A DNA stretch of 64,000 bases, taken from JBJSXJ01 sp044235425. GTDB lineage: Bacteria > Planctomycetota > Planctomycetia > Pirellulales > Pirellulaceae. Under the pieces are notes generated by a model. The model saw nothing but the letters and a program-made list of their open reading frames with translations, ran no database searches and was not told the DNA's origin. This document shows, one piece after another, positions 26,944 through 34,302 of this stretch. Where the stretch lies: contig JBIIHW010000009.1 in the NCBI GenBank assembly GCA_044235425.1, positions 78,266-142,265 of the forward strand, in the 5' to 3' direction. Position numbers and translations under genes: made by a program. Position 1 is the stretch's first letter. Every line of letters starts with the position of its first letter.

Positions 26944-27438
26944 ATGTCTATGTTTATCGGTGAAGCCCTGGTGGGCGACGGCAATGAAATCGCTCACATC
27001 GACCTGTTGATCGGCAGCAAGGACGGCCCAGTCGGCCACGCTTTCGCCAATGCTTTGGCTCGACAAAGTGCTGGTCACACGAATTTGCTCGCTGTCGTCA
27101 CCCCGAATTTGGCGGTCAAGCCGGCAACGGTTATGGTCACGAAGGTCACGATCAAGGGCATGAAGCAAGCCGTACAGATGTTCGGACCAGCTCAAGCTGC
27201 TGTGGCCAAGGCCGTGGCTGACTCGGTCGCCGACGGCGTGATTCCCAAGACTCAGGCTGAAGATCTGGTGATTGTGTGCGGCGTGTTCATCCACCCCGCT
27301 GCCGCCGACGACAAGAAGATTTACCAGTACAACTATGAAGCCACCAAGATGGCAATTTCCCACGCCATGACCGGCAAGCCTTCGGCAGACGAAATGATCA
27401 AGGGCAAGGACCTTGTCCACCCGTTCCGCGGCTTCTAG
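26944..27438 (+). CDS. fae: Formaldehyde-activating enzyme (Fae)
   Basis: 164 aa. Fae condenses formaldehyde with tetrahydromethanopterin (H4MPT) to methylene-H4MPT in the cytoplasm. The ATG at 26944 (AGAGGAG about 9 bases upstream) gives the family N-terminus MSMFIGEALVGDGNEIAHIDLLIG, here in two parts: EALVGDGNEIAHID contains the His proposed as catalytic acid in the M. extorquens enzyme. NLLAVVTPNLAVKPATVMVTKVT, AVQMFGPAQAAVAKAV, GVFIHPAAADDKKIYQYNYEATK and the C-terminal HPFRGF fit the family throughout, and length is normal (about 165-170 aa). mtdB follows 72 bp downstream; the divergent ATP-grasp gene completes the cluster. Confidence 0.95.
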   Translation: MSMFIGEALVGDGNEIAHIDLLIGSKDGPVGHAFANALARQSAGHTNLLAVVTPNLAVKPATVMVTKVTIKGMKQAVQMFGPAQAAVAKAVADSVADGVIPKTQAEDLVIVCGVFIHPAAADDKKIYQYNYEATKMAISHAMTGKPSADEMIKGKDLVHPFRGF

Positions 27439-27452
27439 TCGACAACCCTCAA

Positions 27453-27486
27453 GGCGAGCAATAGCTGCGACCAGTCGCTGCTTGCC
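27453..27486 (+). promoter_or_regulatory. Hairpin in the fae-mtdB spacer
   Basis: GGCGAGCA (27453-27460) can pair with TGCTTGCC (27479-27486, one G-U pair), with GCGA (27467-27470) and TCGC (27475-27478) as an inner stem over a CCAG loop. It occupies half of the 72-bp spacer and has no U-tract, so partial attenuation or mRNA processing is more likely than full termination. Confidence 0.4.
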
Positions 27487-27510
27487 TGATTGTCCTGTCG
27501 GACGCTTTTC

Positions 27511-28374
27511 ATGAGCAAGCCCAAGATCCTGATCCAACTCGATAGCGACCAACACGCCAGCGTCTTTGATGCCGTGGTAGCCGTCGATGCGGGCGTTGAC
27601 AAGCTTCTCCAATACCACCAAGTCACGCTCGAAACCGTGCGTGACTTGGTGCATGGAGCGATGTTTACGCGCGGACCAGATGATCTGCGTTCCACCGCAA
27701 TCTTCATCGGTGGCGCTCAAGTGACGCAGGGCGAAGCACTGCTGAAAAAAGTGAAGAGTTGTTTTTTTGGACCAATGCGTGTGTCGGTGATGCTGGATGC
27801 CAACGGCGCAAATACCACGGCAGCTGCCGCCGTGCTTGCTGCCTCGAAGCATTTAAACCTCGCTCAAATTCGCGCCACCGTGCTCGCCGGTACCGGTCCG
27901 GTAGGTCAACGTGCCGCTCGACTGCTCGCCCAAGCCGGTGCTGAAGTCTGTGTGGCTTCCCGATCGCTCGCCAAGGCCGAGGAGGTGGTGGGGCAGCTAC
28001 GGCAACGATTTCCCACGGGAAAATTGCAGGCAGTGGAGACGGCAAATTCCCAGCAAACGTCGGCGGCATTGGCCGATGTGCAGCTCGTAATCGCCGCCGG
28101 GGCCGCGGGCGTGGAATTGGTGTCCAGCGAAGTGCGCCGAGCATGCTCCGCTCTGCAAGTCGCCATTGACCTCAATGCCGTTCCACCACTGGGAATTGCC
28201 GGCGTGGAAACGATGGACAAGGCGGCCGTACGCGACGGCGTTACGTGCTACGGTGCGATTGGCGTGGGCGGAACCAAAATGAAGATTCACAAAGCTGCCC
28301 TGCAGCAACTCTTTACCGCCAATAACTTGGTGCTCGACGCCGAGGAAATCTTCGCGATCGGCCAGAGTCTGTAA
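27511..28374 (+). CDS. mtdB: NAD(P)-dependent methylene-H4MPT dehydrogenase
   Basis: 287 aa. Oxidises methylene-H4MPT (possibly methylene-H4F too) to the methenyl form, the step after Fae. The ATG at 27511 gives MSKPKILIQLDSDQHASVFDAV, the known start of MtdB/MtdA proteins, where the N-terminal domain binds the pterin; the frame's upstream TTG at 27490 is unlikely. The Rossmann motif is VLAGTGPVGQRAARLLAQAG, with SRSLAKAEEV after it, and VIAAGAAGVELV and GAIGVGGTKMKIHK near the end. Whether it is MtdB (NAD/NADP, H4MPT) or MtdA (NADP, both carriers) cannot be settled by eye; pairing with fae favours the H4MPT pathway. Confidence 0.92.
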   Translation: MSKPKILIQLDSDQHASVFDAVVAVDAGVDKLLQYHQVTLETVRDLVHGAMFTRGPDDLRSTAIFIGGAQVTQGEALLKKVKSCFFGPMRVSVMLDANGANTTAAAAVLAASKHLNLAQIRATVLAGTGPVGQRAARLLAQAGAEVCVASRSLAKAEEVVGQLRQRFPTGKLQAVETANSQQTSAALADVQLVIAAGAAGVELVSSEVRRACSALQVAIDLNAVPPLGIAGVETMDKAAVRDGVTCYGAIGVGGTKMKIHKAALQQLFTANNLVLDAEEIFAIGQSL

Positions 28375-28391
28375 GCCGTTGTCCGAGTTTC

Positions 28392-28483
28392 GCATGGGGA
28401 CACTGTGGGCGCATGGGGACACTGTGGGCGCATGGGGACACTGTGGGCGCATGGGGACACTGTGGGCGCATGGGGACACTGTG
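28392..28483. repeat. 19-bp minisatellite, five copies
   Basis: Unit GCATGGGGACACTGTGGGC begins at 28392, 28411, 28430, 28449 and 28468; the first four copies are identical and the fifth diverges after CACTGTG. Each unit contains the palindrome CAC-T-GTG. It lies between mtdB and the Gfo/Idh/MocA gene; no credible gene covers it. It is not CRISPR: there are no spacers. Confidence 0.95.
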
Positions 28484-28637
28484 ATCGGTAGTTGCGTTTA
28501 GGCGAGTCGATTTTTAAGATGTGGGCCACGGGCTGGCCTCCGGGGTCGCTGGTGCGACGGGGGCAGGCCGTGGTTCGCGCGATTAACAGCGTCGTAGTGT
28601 TCGTTATCTCACTTCATCTCCTTGTCGAGCAACATTC

Positions 28638-29783
28638 ATGTCCAATCCCAAGCCGCTGAACATCGGCATGATCGGCTATGGCTTTATGGGCCGTGCGCAT
28701 TCCAATGCGTATGCCAAGGTCAACCATTTCTTCGATCTTCCTTATCGTCCTGTACTGAAGGCGGTCTGCGCTCGTGATGCGGCGAAGGCTCAAGAGTTTG
28801 CGGCCAAGTGGGGCTACGAGTCGGTCGAGACCGATTGGCGGAAGCTCATCGCACGCAAGGACATTGACGCCATCGATGTCTGCACTCCGAACAACCTGCA
28901 CAAGGAGATCTCACTGGCTGCAGCTGCGGCGGGCAAGATGATTCTGTGCGAAAAGCCGCTCGCCATGAATGTGGCAGAAGGCGAAGAGATGGTGGCGGCG
29001 ATCGAAAAGGCTGGAGTTGCCAACATTGTTTGGTACAACTATCGCCGAGTGCCGGCGGTGACGATGGCCAAGCAGCTCATCGATGAAGGACGTTTGGGCC
29101 GAGTATTTCATTACCGGGCGAACTTTTTACAGGACTGGACGATTTCGACGGATGTACCGCAGGGCGGTGCCGCATTATGGCGGCTGGATGCCGCCGCTGC
29201 GGGTAGTGGTGTCACCGGCGACCTGCTGGCACACTGCATCGACACCGCACTGTGGCTGAACGGTTCCATCACCAACGTCACGGCGATGACCGAAACGTTC
29301 GTCAAGGAACGCAAGCATACGCTCACTGGTAAAATGGAACCGGTGGCGATTGATGACGCCTGTGCGTTCCTCTGTCGCTTCCAAAACGGCTCCCTGGGGC
29401 TCTTCGAATCCACTCGCTATGCTCGAGGCCACAAGGCGCTTTATACCTTTGAGGTGAATGGCGAAAAGGCGTCGATTCAGTGGGACTTACACGACCTGCA
29501 TCGGCTGAACTACTTCGATCATCGGGACGAAAGCAAGCTGCGTGCGTGGCGATCGATTCACGTGACGGATCACGGCGGCGAACATCCTTACATGGACAAG
29601 TGGTGGGTGCCGGGGCTGCAGATTGGCTATGAGCACAGTTTTGTGCATCAAGTCGCTGATTTTCTCGCGGGGCTTGGCAGCGGCAAGCTGGCCGGTCCCA
29701 CGTTCCGCGATGCTCTGGAAACGCAAAAGGTCTGTGACGCGGTGCTGGCGAGTGCCAAGAACGGTCAGTGGACCTCGGTGTAG
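28638..29783 (+). CDS. Gfo/Idh/MocA family oxidoreductase
   Basis: 381 aa NAD(P)-dependent sugar or inositol dehydrogenase-type enzyme. The N-terminal Rossmann fold has IGMIGYGFMGRAHSNAY; the catalytic EKP is E105-K106-P107 in ILCEKPLAM; the C-terminal substrate domain contains GSGVTGDLLAHCIDTALWL, with Asp and His of the expected HxxD-type site, and IDDACAFLCRFQNGSLG. Planctomycetes carry large numbers of these, usually for sugars released from polysaccharides; substrate unknown. No signal peptide, so cytoplasmic. It is convergent with apt (8 bp between stops). The upstream 260 bp contains the 19-bp minisatellite. Confidence 0.92.
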   Translation: MSNPKPLNIGMIGYGFMGRAHSNAYAKVNHFFDLPYRPVLKAVCARDAAKAQEFAAKWGYESVETDWRKLIARKDIDAIDVCTPNNLHKEISLAAAAAGKMILCEKPLAMNVAEGEEMVAAIEKAGVANIVWYNYRRVPAVTMAKQLIDEGRLGRVFHYRANFLQDWTISTDVPQGGAALWRLDAAAAGSGVTGDLLAHCIDTALWLNGSITNVTAMTETFVKERKHTLTGKMEPVAIDDACAFLCRFQNGSLGLFESTRYARGHKALYTFEVNGEKASIQWDLHDLHRLNYFDHRDESKLRAWRSIHVTDHGGEHPYMDKWWVPGLQIGYEHSFVHQVADFLAGLGSGKLAGPTFRDALETQKVCDAVLASAKNGQWTSV

Positions 29784-29791
29784 TCGTCCGC

Positions 29792-30322
29792 TTAATAACG
29801 GACCAAGGGAAAGATCTCGCGCGGCGCCAACCGTTGGGCGCCGCCGAGAAACGTCAGTTCGACGACAAAGCCACAGCTATCAATGATGGCTCCGAGTTGT
29901 TCCAGCAGTTGGCAGCAGGCATTCATGGTGCCACCGGTCGCCAGTAAGTCGTCGATCACCGCGACTCGCTGACCAGGTTGCACGCCATCGACATGGATCT
30001 CCAATTTATCGGAGCCATATTCCAAATCATATTCGAAGGTCTTCGTGCGATAGGGTAACTTGCCAGGTTTGCGAATGGGCACGAAGGCGACTCCCAGGGC
30101 GACGGCCAGTGGCGCGGCAAATAGGAAGCCTCGGGCTTCAGCGGCCACCACGGCATCGATCGAGCGTCCCCGATAGAAATCTACGAACCGCTCGATCACC
30201 TGTTGAAAGGCGGCCGGGTGTCCCAGCAGCGGCGTAATGTCTTTGAAGAGAATTCCGGGCTTGGGAAAATCCGGAATGTCGCGAATGAAGGTAGTCAGAT
30301 CGATCGATTGCTTCGGCGACAT
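29792..30322 (-). CDS. apt: Adenine phosphoribosyltransferase
   Basis: 176 aa; salvages adenine to AMP using PRPP. The start at 30322 gives a normal-length protein and has GGAG six bases upstream; the frame could extend to 30349. Features: FIRDIPDFPKPGILFKDITPLL (family N-terminus), AAEARGFLFAAPLA, VPIRKPGKLPY, and the PRPP-binding loop VAVIDDLLATGGTM. It lies 59 bp downstream of the sigma factor gene on the same strand and may be co-transcribed with it. Confidence 0.95.
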   Translation of the reverse strand: MSPKQSIDLTTFIRDIPDFPKPGILFKDITPLLGHPAAFQQVIERFVDFYRGRSIDAVVAAEARGFLFAAPLAVALGVAFVPIRKPGKLPYRTKTFEYDLEYGSDKLEIHVDGVQPGQRVAVIDDLLATGGTMNACCQLLEQLGAIIDSCGFVVELTFLGGAQRLAPREIFPLVRY

Positions 30323-30381
30323 TCCGCACTCCGTCTCTCCACACCGCACCGTGATTGTTTGATCCGTAGTTGAGATCTGAT

Positions 30382-31323
30382 TTAGTCTAATTCCGGAGGA
30401 CGTCGCCGACGCACTCGACGCGGCGGCCCCTCACGCCGATCACGCAGACCGTCACCGAGTTTCTGCAGAGCTTCGGTTTCAATCTGTCGCACGCGTTCGC
30501 GAGTCAGTCCCAGTCGTTCGCCGATTTCTTTGAGTGTATGAGGCGAATGTTGATCCAGCCCGAAACGCATTCGCAGAATCGTAGCTTCGCGCGGCTCCAG
30601 TTTGTGGACCATTTCGAGCGCCCGCGTCATCGTGTCGTTATCCACCATTACCTGATCGGGACTCTTCAGTCGCTCATCCATCACGATCTCGCCCAGTGAC
30701 CATCCTGTCTCCGGCTGATCCGTCTGCGGCATCAAATTGTAGATCCGAATTGCTTTCTTGATGATCACGAGCTTCTTGCGTGCAAGTCCCAGCAGACGGG
30801 CGATCTCTTCGGGCGTCGGAGTGCGGCCCAAGTCATCCAGCAATCGCACACTCGCCCGTCGCCACTTCGACAGCAGCTCAACCATGTAAGCTGGAATGCG
30901 AATGGTCTTCGAGCTGTTGATGAGAGCTCGCTTGATCGACTGCTTGATCCAGTAACTAGCGTAGGTGCTGAAGCGAGTGCCGACGCGGGGATCGAAGCCT
31001 TCTACCGCGCGCAATAGCCCCAAGTTGCCTTCTTCGATCAGGTCCTGCAGGCCGAGCCCTTTGCCGACATAGCCGCGAGCAATGTTAACCACCAGGCGCA
31101 AATTCGCTCGCACCATGCGATCGCGAGCTTGAGCGTCCCCCTGAGCGATGAGTTCGGCGAGTTCCCGTTCGTCGTTGGCCGACAGGAGTGCCATCTCATT
31201 GATTTCACGGAGATAGGTTTCCAGCGGCGTTTGCAGCGTCGAACTGGATTTTCGCGAACGAGCCGCGATGCGAAACCGATCCACTTCCGACGACTCATCG
31301 TCGTGGCGGCGAGAGCTAGACAT
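30382..31323 (-). CDS. Sigma-70 family RNA polymerase sigma factor (RpoD/SigA-like, short)
   Basis: 313 aa. Regions in order: 1.2 (TPLETYLREINEMALLSANDERELAELI), 2 (NLRLVVNIARGYVGKGLGLQDLIEEGNLGLLRAVEGFDP, then STYASYWIKQSIKRAL), 3 (VELLSKWRRASVRLLDDLGRTPTPEEIA), 4 (ILRMRFGL, then HTLKEIGERLGLTRERVRQIETEALQKL). There is no long acidic region 1.1, so this is a group-2-like factor or one of several primary-type factors, not a full-length RpoD. The C-terminal tail is Arg/Pro-rich (PPRRVRRRRPPELD). The start at 31323 is chosen for the shortest family-like N-terminus; the frame extends to 31371. It follows rpsA by 220 bp that contain two hairpins. Confidence 0.92.
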   Translation of the reverse strand: MSSSRRHDDESSEVDRFRIAARSRKSSSTLQTPLETYLREINEMALLSANDERELAELIAQGDAQARDRMVRANLRLVVNIARGYVGKGLGLQDLIEEGNLGLLRAVEGFDPRVGTRFSTYASYWIKQSIKRALINSSKTIRIPAYMVELLSKWRRASVRLLDDLGRTPTPEEIARLLGLARKKLVIIKKAIRIYNLMPQTDQPETGWSLGEIVMDERLKSPDQVMVDNDTMTRALEMVHKLEPREATILRMRFGLDQHSPHTLKEIGERLGLTRERVRQIETEALQKLGDGLRDRREGPPRRVRRRRPPELD

Positions 31324-31446
31324 AAAGGTCGTTCGAGGGGCTAGAGGAAGCGGTCGACGAGTAAGTCGCAAGGTGCGCGGCTTACGAAACTACTCGTCTA
31401 TCGACCAACTTCCTCAGACCACTCAATCGGCCTCAACTTTTCTCAA

Positions 31447-31466
31447 GTCGTGACGATTGTCACGAC
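31447..31466 (-). promoter_or_regulatory. Hairpin between rpsA and the sigma factor gene (second)
   Basis: GTCGTGAC (31447-31454) and GTCACGAC (31459-31466) form a perfect 8-bp stem with a 4-nt loop. In the minus-strand transcript it is followed by TTGAGAAAAGTT, not a clean U-tract. It could be a weak terminator or an operator. Confidence 0.5.
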
Positions 31467-31495
31467 TATGACAGGCCGCGTGCAAGAGACTTCAC

Positions 31496-31519
31496 GTGCG
31501 CCCTGATTCCAGGGCGCAC
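31496..31519 (-). terminator. Probable terminator hairpin downstream of rpsA
   Basis: GTGCGCCCTG (31496-31505) pairs perfectly with CAGGGCGCAC (31510-31519) around a 4-nt loop, 25 bp after the rpsA stop. There is no U-tract on the minus strand, so it may terminate only partly or protect the rpsA 3' end. Confidence 0.6.
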
Positions 31520-31543
31520 GGACTCCTCTTTTTATACTCGAAC

Positions 31544-33334
31544 TTACTTACGTTCTTCGGGGTTCGGATTGATGAGCGGACCAGCGGTTCCCAGGCCACC
31601 GCGGAGCTCGGTAGCGGCCTTGGGCCGAGCGGCCTTCTTGGTCGCTTCGTCGGCAGCGGGTGCCGCCTGCTCTTCTGCCCAGTCCACGCGTTTCCGCGAC
31701 AAGCCAATCTTCCGCTCGTCAATGTCGACTCGCAAAATCTTGACTTCGATATCATCACCCACTTTGACGATCTCTTCCGGATTGTCGACCTTGTGATCGG
31801 CCAGTTCGGAAATGTGGAGCAAGCCTTCCAGGCCGTCCTGCAAGCCGACGAAAACACCAAAGTTGGTGATCTTCGTGACTTTGCCTTGCACGACTTGTCC
31901 CGGTTGATACTTGTCGGGGATATCGTTGAGCCAGGGATCTTGGCTGAGCTGCTTCAGGCCCAGTGCAATTCGGCGTCGCTCCTGATCGATCGACAACACC
32001 TTGCACTCGATCTCGTTGCCCTTCTCCAGCATTTCGTTGGGATGGCTGATTTTACGTGTCCACGACATGTCAGAAACGTGCAGCAAGCCGTCGATCCCCT
32101 CTTCCAACTCCACGAACGCGCCGTAGTTGGTGAGGTTTCGCACCTTGCCCTTGACGATCTGGTCGACCGGATAACGATCGGCCACCTTCGTCCAGGGATT
32201 TTCCTGAGCTTGCTTCATGCCGAGCGACAACTGCTGACCCGTCTTGTCCACTCCCAAAATCACCACGTCAATCTCGTCGCCGGTGTGGACAAGTTCGTTC
32301 GGGTGATTAATGCGTTTGGTCCAGGACATTTCGCTGATATGGACCAAGCCTTCGATGCCCGGTTCCAGCTTCACGAAAGCACCGTAACTCATCACGTTCA
32401 CAACCGTACCACGGACCACCTTGTTGACCGGATACTTCTCCTCGACTTGATCCCAAGGATTCGACATCCGCTGCTTGAGGCCGAGCGCGATCTTCTGCTT
32501 TTCGCGATCGACATGCAGAATCATCACCTCGATTTCCTGGTCGATGGAGACCATTTCAGACGGATGACCGATACGCTCCCAGCTCATATCCGTGATGTGT
32601 AGCAGGCCGTCGATACCGCCCAAGTCGACGAACGCACCGAATTCGGCGATGTTCTTGACGACGCCCTTGCGGACCTGACCATCCTGCAGTTCACGCAGCA
32701 GTTGTTCGCGATCTTGCTGCCGTTGCTTTTCGATGAGCGACCGGCGACTGACAACAATGTTGCGTCGCGCTTCATCGATTTTCAGCACTTCGCACTGCAC
32801 CACTTTACCAATGTAGTCGCTGATGTCATTCGGTCGGCGAATATCAACCTGGCTGGCCGGCAAGAAAACATTCACGCCAATATCGACCAGCAAACCACCC
32901 TTGATTTTGCGCGTGACGGTGCCAGAGACCACTTCGCCTTCCTTGACCGTCTCCATCATGCGCTGCCAATCGAGGATCTTCTGAGCCTTGCGCTTGCTCA
33001 GATGAACCATCCCCTGCGGCTCGTCGCCCACCTGTTGATCGTCTTCCAATTCCTCGATCAACACCTTCACGCGATCGCCCACTTGCGGCGGCGCTTCACT
33101 CTCATCCCACTCACTACGAGGAATCGTGCCTTCACTCTTAAAGCCGACGTCGACCAGTACAATCTCGTCGTCGACGCGGATAATCCGCCCTTCTACAATT
33201 TTGTTGACATCAAACTCCGCCTGAGTTTCGATGGACAAGATCGTCGTTTCATCCAGGCCACCCACTTCGGCGGTCAACTGGGAAAAGAGATCTGCGTCAC
33301 TCTCCAAACTGCGGATGAGGTTACGATTTACCAT
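31544..33334 (-). CDS. rpsA: 30S ribosomal protein S1
   Basis: 596 aa with six S1 RNA-binding domains, as in full-length bacterial S1. Examples: VEGRIIRVDDEIVLVDVGFK, VSGTVTRKIKGGLLVDIGVN, RKGVVKNIAEFGAFVDLGG, VRGTVVNVMSYGAFVKLEPG, VKGKVRNLTNYGAFVELEEG, VQGKVTKITNFGVFVGLQDG. It helps recruit and unfold mRNA at the 30S subunit. The end is Glu/Ala/Asn-rich and unstructured. It is divergent from the RsbW-like ATPase gene. The next gene on the same strand is the sigma factor. Confidence 0.97.
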   Translation of the reverse strand: MVNRNLIRSLESDADLFSQLTAEVGGLDETTILSIETQAEFDVNKIVEGRIIRVDDEIVLVDVGFKSEGTIPRSEWDESEAPPQVGDRVKVLIEELEDDQQVGDEPQGMVHLSKRKAQKILDWQRMMETVKEGEVVSGTVTRKIKGGLLVDIGVNVFLPASQVDIRRPNDISDYIGKVVQCEVLKIDEARRNIVVSRRSLIEKQRQQDREQLLRELQDGQVRKGVVKNIAEFGAFVDLGGIDGLLHITDMSWERIGHPSEMVSIDQEIEVMILHVDREKQKIALGLKQRMSNPWDQVEEKYPVNKVVRGTVVNVMSYGAFVKLEPGIEGLVHISEMSWTKRINHPNELVHTGDEIDVVILGVDKTGQQLSLGMKQAQENPWTKVADRYPVDQIVKGKVRNLTNYGAFVELEEGIDGLLHVSDMSWTRKISHPNEMLEKGNEIECKVLSIDQERRRIALGLKQLSQDPWLNDIPDKYQPGQVVQGKVTKITNFGVFVGLQDGLEGLLHISELADHKVDNPEEIVKVGDDIEVKILRVDIDERKIGLSRKRVDWAEEQAAPAADEATKKAARPKAATELRGGLGTAGPLINPNPEERK

Positions 33335-33648
33335 TGGCGTACAATCACTTGGTTAGACAGCTCCCGCCCCGATCGCTCGGCGACGTCCTCGAATCCGGCG
33401 GCGGGAACATTTCCAGCCTGTCACGGCCCGTTTCGAAGAACTACGAAGTCTACAAGAACAGGGAGATTCCGGCAACCTTCGCAGCCCCCCCCCTAAAGAA
33501 TGAGTGGAAGAAATACCGGTCGGCTGCTAGTTGGAACTGCTGGCGGAATCTGCTAGCTTGTTACCCACTCGGGGAGCCACCTCGCCATCCATGGCACGTT
33601 CACCTTGATCGTCTTCTCGTGTTTCGCGCACCTCACGTTGCCAAAATC
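33335..33648. other. Divergent rpsA / RsbW-like promoter region
   Basis: About 314 bp with no credible gene; the long open frame here is a chance upstream extension of the ATPase frame. It contains a run of nine C near 33485. It should carry the rpsA leader and promoter on the minus strand and the ATPase promoter on the plus strand. I see no clear hairpin or boxes. Confidence 0.5.
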
Positions 33649-34074
33649 ATGACCTCGTCAACCTGGACCTGGACTTTCGACGCTCGTATTCCGAGCATTG
33701 CCGCTGAAGGTAAGAAGGTCGTCGAACAACTGCTCGAACAGCTCAACTGGCACGAGTGGCAGGAGCATGACATCTTCGGCGTCCACCTGGCGATGGAAGA
33801 GGCGGTGGTTAATGCGATCAAGCATGGCAATCAGGATGATGCGAGCAAGTTTGTCGATGTTGTCATCCGACTCAATAAAGAAGAAGTGCACCTGCAAGTC
33901 ACCGATCAGGGTGACGGTTTTGTCCCCAGTGAGGTACCCGATCCCACGGATGACGAGAACCTGGATCTACCCTCCGGTCGAGGGCTCATGCTCATGCGCA
34001 GCTTTATGAACTTGGTCGAATATAACGACAAGGGAAACAGTGTGCGGATGGAAAAGCGCCGCACGGTCGAATGA
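33649..34074 (+). CDS. RsbW/SpoIIAB-like ATP-binding protein (HATPase_c_2)
   Basis: 141 aa anti-sigma-factor-type Ser/Thr kinase fold. N box: EEAVVNAIKHGN (acidic residue at 50-51, Asn55); G1 box: VTDQGDGFVPSEV; G2: LPSGRGLMLMRSFM. The ATG at 33649 gives the family size of about 140 aa. Relatives bind an anti-anti-sigma STAS protein and a sigma factor, but none is encoded next to it: the only sigma factor nearby is the primary-type one beyond rpsA. A regulatory role in a partner-switching system is likely, with the partner elsewhere. It ends about 230 bp before the DUF1501 gene. Confidence 0.85.
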   Translation: MTSSTWTWTFDARIPSIAAEGKKVVEQLLEQLNWHEWQEHDIFGVHLAMEEAVVNAIKHGNQDDASKFVDVVIRLNKEEVHLQVTDQGDGFVPSEVPDPTDDENLDLPSGRGLMLMRSFMNLVEYNDKGNSVRMEKRRTVE

Positions 34075-34302
34075 GTCCCGCCGGTGGCGGCGGTCGCAGC
34101 GTTAACCTAAGAGCTGGTGACCGGTCAACCGTCTTAAGCGGCAAGCACTTCCTGCCGATACCAGGGTTTGACAATCAGGCATCCATCCAATATTATCCGA
34201 CGCTGATGCGTTGCTCGGCTCGCGTTTGGCGGCGAGAGCCGCTGAGTACGCGCGGCTGGTGCTCGTAATCATCCTTTTTGCCCACCTAGGAGTTTGCTTA
34301 CC

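Noticed and set aside
28392..28483. CRISPR array
   Set aside because: Units are directly adjacent with no unique spacers and there are no cas genes; the same applies to 58227-58344.
28287..28529. A minus-strand frame made of repeating PHAPTVSPCAHSVPM units
   Set aside because: It is a translation of the 19-bp minisatellite, with antisense mtdB sequence at its end; no ribosome site or family match.
33334..33648. Upstream extension of the RsbW-like gene
   Set aside because: It would overlap the rpsA start and add about 105 residues without any domain; the ATG at 33649 gives the normal length.
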